This document shows, in pieces, positions 63,240-64,000 of a stretch of DNA of 64,000 nucleotides. The stretch's first letter is position 1, and each line of letters opens with the position of its first letter. Both the position numbers and the translations under genes were made by a program. A model generated the notes under the pieces. The model searched no databases and had not been told where the DNA came from. It was given only the letters and a program-made list of their open reading frames with translations. The stretch is from Massilia sp. Mn16-1_5 (GTDB lineage Bacteria; Pseudomonadota; Gammaproteobacteria; Burkholderiales; Burkholderiaceae_D): contig NZ_PPXQ01000011.1 in assembly GCF_004798585.1 (NCBI RefSeq), positions 1 through 64,000 of the forward strand, written 5' to 3'.

Positions 63240-63695
63240 ATGAAGCTGCTCGCCACTGCCACCGCCCTGTGCCTCGGACTCGCCTGCTCCGGTGCACTGG
63301 CCAACGAACCGACCGAAAAGGATGCGATCGCAATGGCCGAGCGCGGTGCCGCCCTGGTCAAGGCCAAAGGCAAGGAAGAGATGATGAAGCGCATCAACGC
63401 CAAGGATCCGGATTTCGTCCAGGGCGAACTGTATGTCGATCTGCGCGACGTCAAGACCGGCATCGTGCTGGCCCATCCGTACAACCCTTCGATCGTCGGC
63501 AAGGACCTGACCGACGTGCCGGATGCGAACGGCAAGAAATACCGCCGCGAGATCATCGAGCTGGCTGCCGCCAAGGGCAAGGGCTGGGTCGACTACATGT
63601 ACAAGAACCCGACCAGCGGCAAGATCGAGCCGAAGACGACCTACATCCTGCTGGTCGACGGCGTCGTGCTGGAAGCCGGCCTCTACAAGAAGTAA
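63240..63695 (+). CDS. Periplasmic single Cache-domain protein
   Basis: This 151-residue exported protein has a signal peptide (MKLLATATALCLGLACSGALA) followed by a single Cache fold: DAIAMAERGAALVKAKGKEEMMKRINAKDPDF, ELYVDLRDVKTGIVLAHPYNPSIVGKDLTDVPDANGKKY, and GWVDYMYKNPTSGKIEPKTTYILLVDGVVLEAGLYKK. Such domains bind small ligands, usually within chemoreceptors; here it is free. ATG 63240 follows GAAAGGA. The next gene is a chemoreceptor, so the free domain may present a ligand to it. Confidence 0.88.
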   Translation: MKLLATATALCLGLACSGALANEPTEKDAIAMAERGAALVKAKGKEEMMKRINAKDPDFVQGELYVDLRDVKTGIVLAHPYNPSIVGKDLTDVPDANGKKYRREIIELAAAKGKGWVDYMYKNPTSGKIEPKTTYILLVDGVVLEAGLYKK

Positions 63696-63710
63696 GCACA
63701 GTCAGATCCG

Positions 63711-63739
63711 GGGCGGCTGCGGCCGCCCTTTCATTTTGG
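63711..63739 (+). terminator. Weak terminator-like hairpin
   Basis: GGGCGGC (63711-63717) pairs with GCCGCCC (63722-63728) around TGCG; the following TTTCATTTT is interrupted. Partial read-through into the chemoreceptor gene is possible. Confidence 0.55.
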
Positions 63740-63749
63740 AGAAAGAAGC

Positions 63750-64000
63750 ATGCTGAAAAAACTACGGATTGGCCCGAAGCTCCTGCTTGCGCCGGGACTG
63801 GTGCTGGTGCTGCTGACGCTGCTCTCCGGCGCCGCCTATTACGGCATGGTGCGCCAGCATGCCTCGCTCGAGAACATGGTGCAGGTGCGCGCGGCGCGCC
63901 TGCAGGACACGGCCGACGTCGCCGGCGACGCCAAGTACGCGCACGCCAACATCTATCAGTTGCTGGCCTGGGTCAGCGGCAGCTTCGCCCAGAACCGGCT
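63750..64000 (+). CDS. Methyl-accepting chemotaxis protein (partial, runs off the window)
   Basis: The first 83 codons read MLKKLRIGPKLLLAPGLVL, a membrane-anchoring helix, then YYGMVRQHASLENMVQVRAARLQDT, the start of a four-helix-bundle ligand domain. GGAGAAAG precedes ATG 63750. The methylation and signalling domains lie beyond position 64000. The assignment rests on the N-terminal pattern and the Cache protein gene before it. Confidence 0.75.
   Translation, partial: MLKKLRIGPKLLLAPGLVLVLLTLLSGAAYYGMVRQHASLENMVQVRAARLQDTADVAGDAKYAHANIYQLLAWVSGSFAQNR

Overview
The window looks like chromosomal DNA of a high-GC betaproteobacterium of the Oxalobacteraceae, most likely Massilia or a close relative. 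The grounds are the style of ParE/ParC, ArgH, PmbA/DarP/Mog, the full aerobic phenylacetate cluster, the KamA-like radical SAM protein, and many short GTAGGGTG...CACGCGGT palindromic repeats between genes. The genus is an inference; no rRNA or tRNA gene is present to settle it. No prophage, CRISPR array or complete insertion sequence is visible. The only possible mobile-element edge is an unexplained structured stretch in the first 115 bases.

Layout. 1-2.8 kb: a small gene under a perfect Fur box, a class I glutamine amidotransferase, and a two-domain pseudo-receiver protein behind a strong LexA-type box. 2.8-7.3 kb: parE and parC (topoisomerase IV). 7.5-13.9 kb: mainly exported proteins (Ala/Lys-rich coiled coil, M64 metalloprotease, S33 hydrolase, cyanophycinase, SnoaL-like protein) plus a GNAT acetyltransferase. 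14-18.9 kb: argH, a ribosome-hibernation-factor/terC pair divergent from an NhaR-like regulator, and rsgA. 19.2-23.2 kb: a DUF2812 / secreted hydrolase / NatAB-type ABC exporter operon with a strong promoter overlapped by repeated operator-like sequences. 23.4-28.3 kb: a diguanylate cyclase followed by an unexported periplasmic-binding-protein fold, an orphan Bug/TctC protein, a KTSC-like small protein, a HAD phosphatase and a cupin.

28.3-41.2 kb: the phenylacetate catabolon on the minus strand, paaABCDE-G-H-I-K-J-Y-Z, with the repressor gene paaX divergent. PaaK makes phenylacetyl-CoA, PaaABCDE epoxidises it, PaaG isomerises it, PaaZ opens the ring, and PaaH and PaaJ carry out beta-oxidation to acetyl-CoA and succinyl-CoA. 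PaaI and PaaY are salvage thioesterases. No paaF hydratase gene is in the cluster. 41.3-50.4 kb: an M14 cytosolic-type carboxypeptidase, a KaiC-like double ATPase translationally coupled to a hybrid histidine kinase, and housekeeping genes (pmbA, darP, mog, esterase). 50.5-53.5 kb: a CMD-family protein, a class III aminotransferase and an FAH-family hydrolase.

53.5-58.7 kb: a compact cytochrome oxidase locus. Two c-type cytochromes lie divergent from a third lipoprotein cytochrome c, a caa3-type subunit II, a fused subunit I+III whose K-channel lysine appears to be glutamine, and a small membrane protein. 58.8-64 kb: a sorbosone-dehydrogenase-like lipoprotein, a KamA-like radical SAM enzyme coupled to an MFS transporter, a free periplasmic Cache protein and the start of a chemoreceptor that runs off the window.

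At least fifteen hairpin repeats are scattered only between genes. Their flanks are constant while their cores change with base pairing kept. Two of them supply a gene's stop codon and two lie inside the paa operon.
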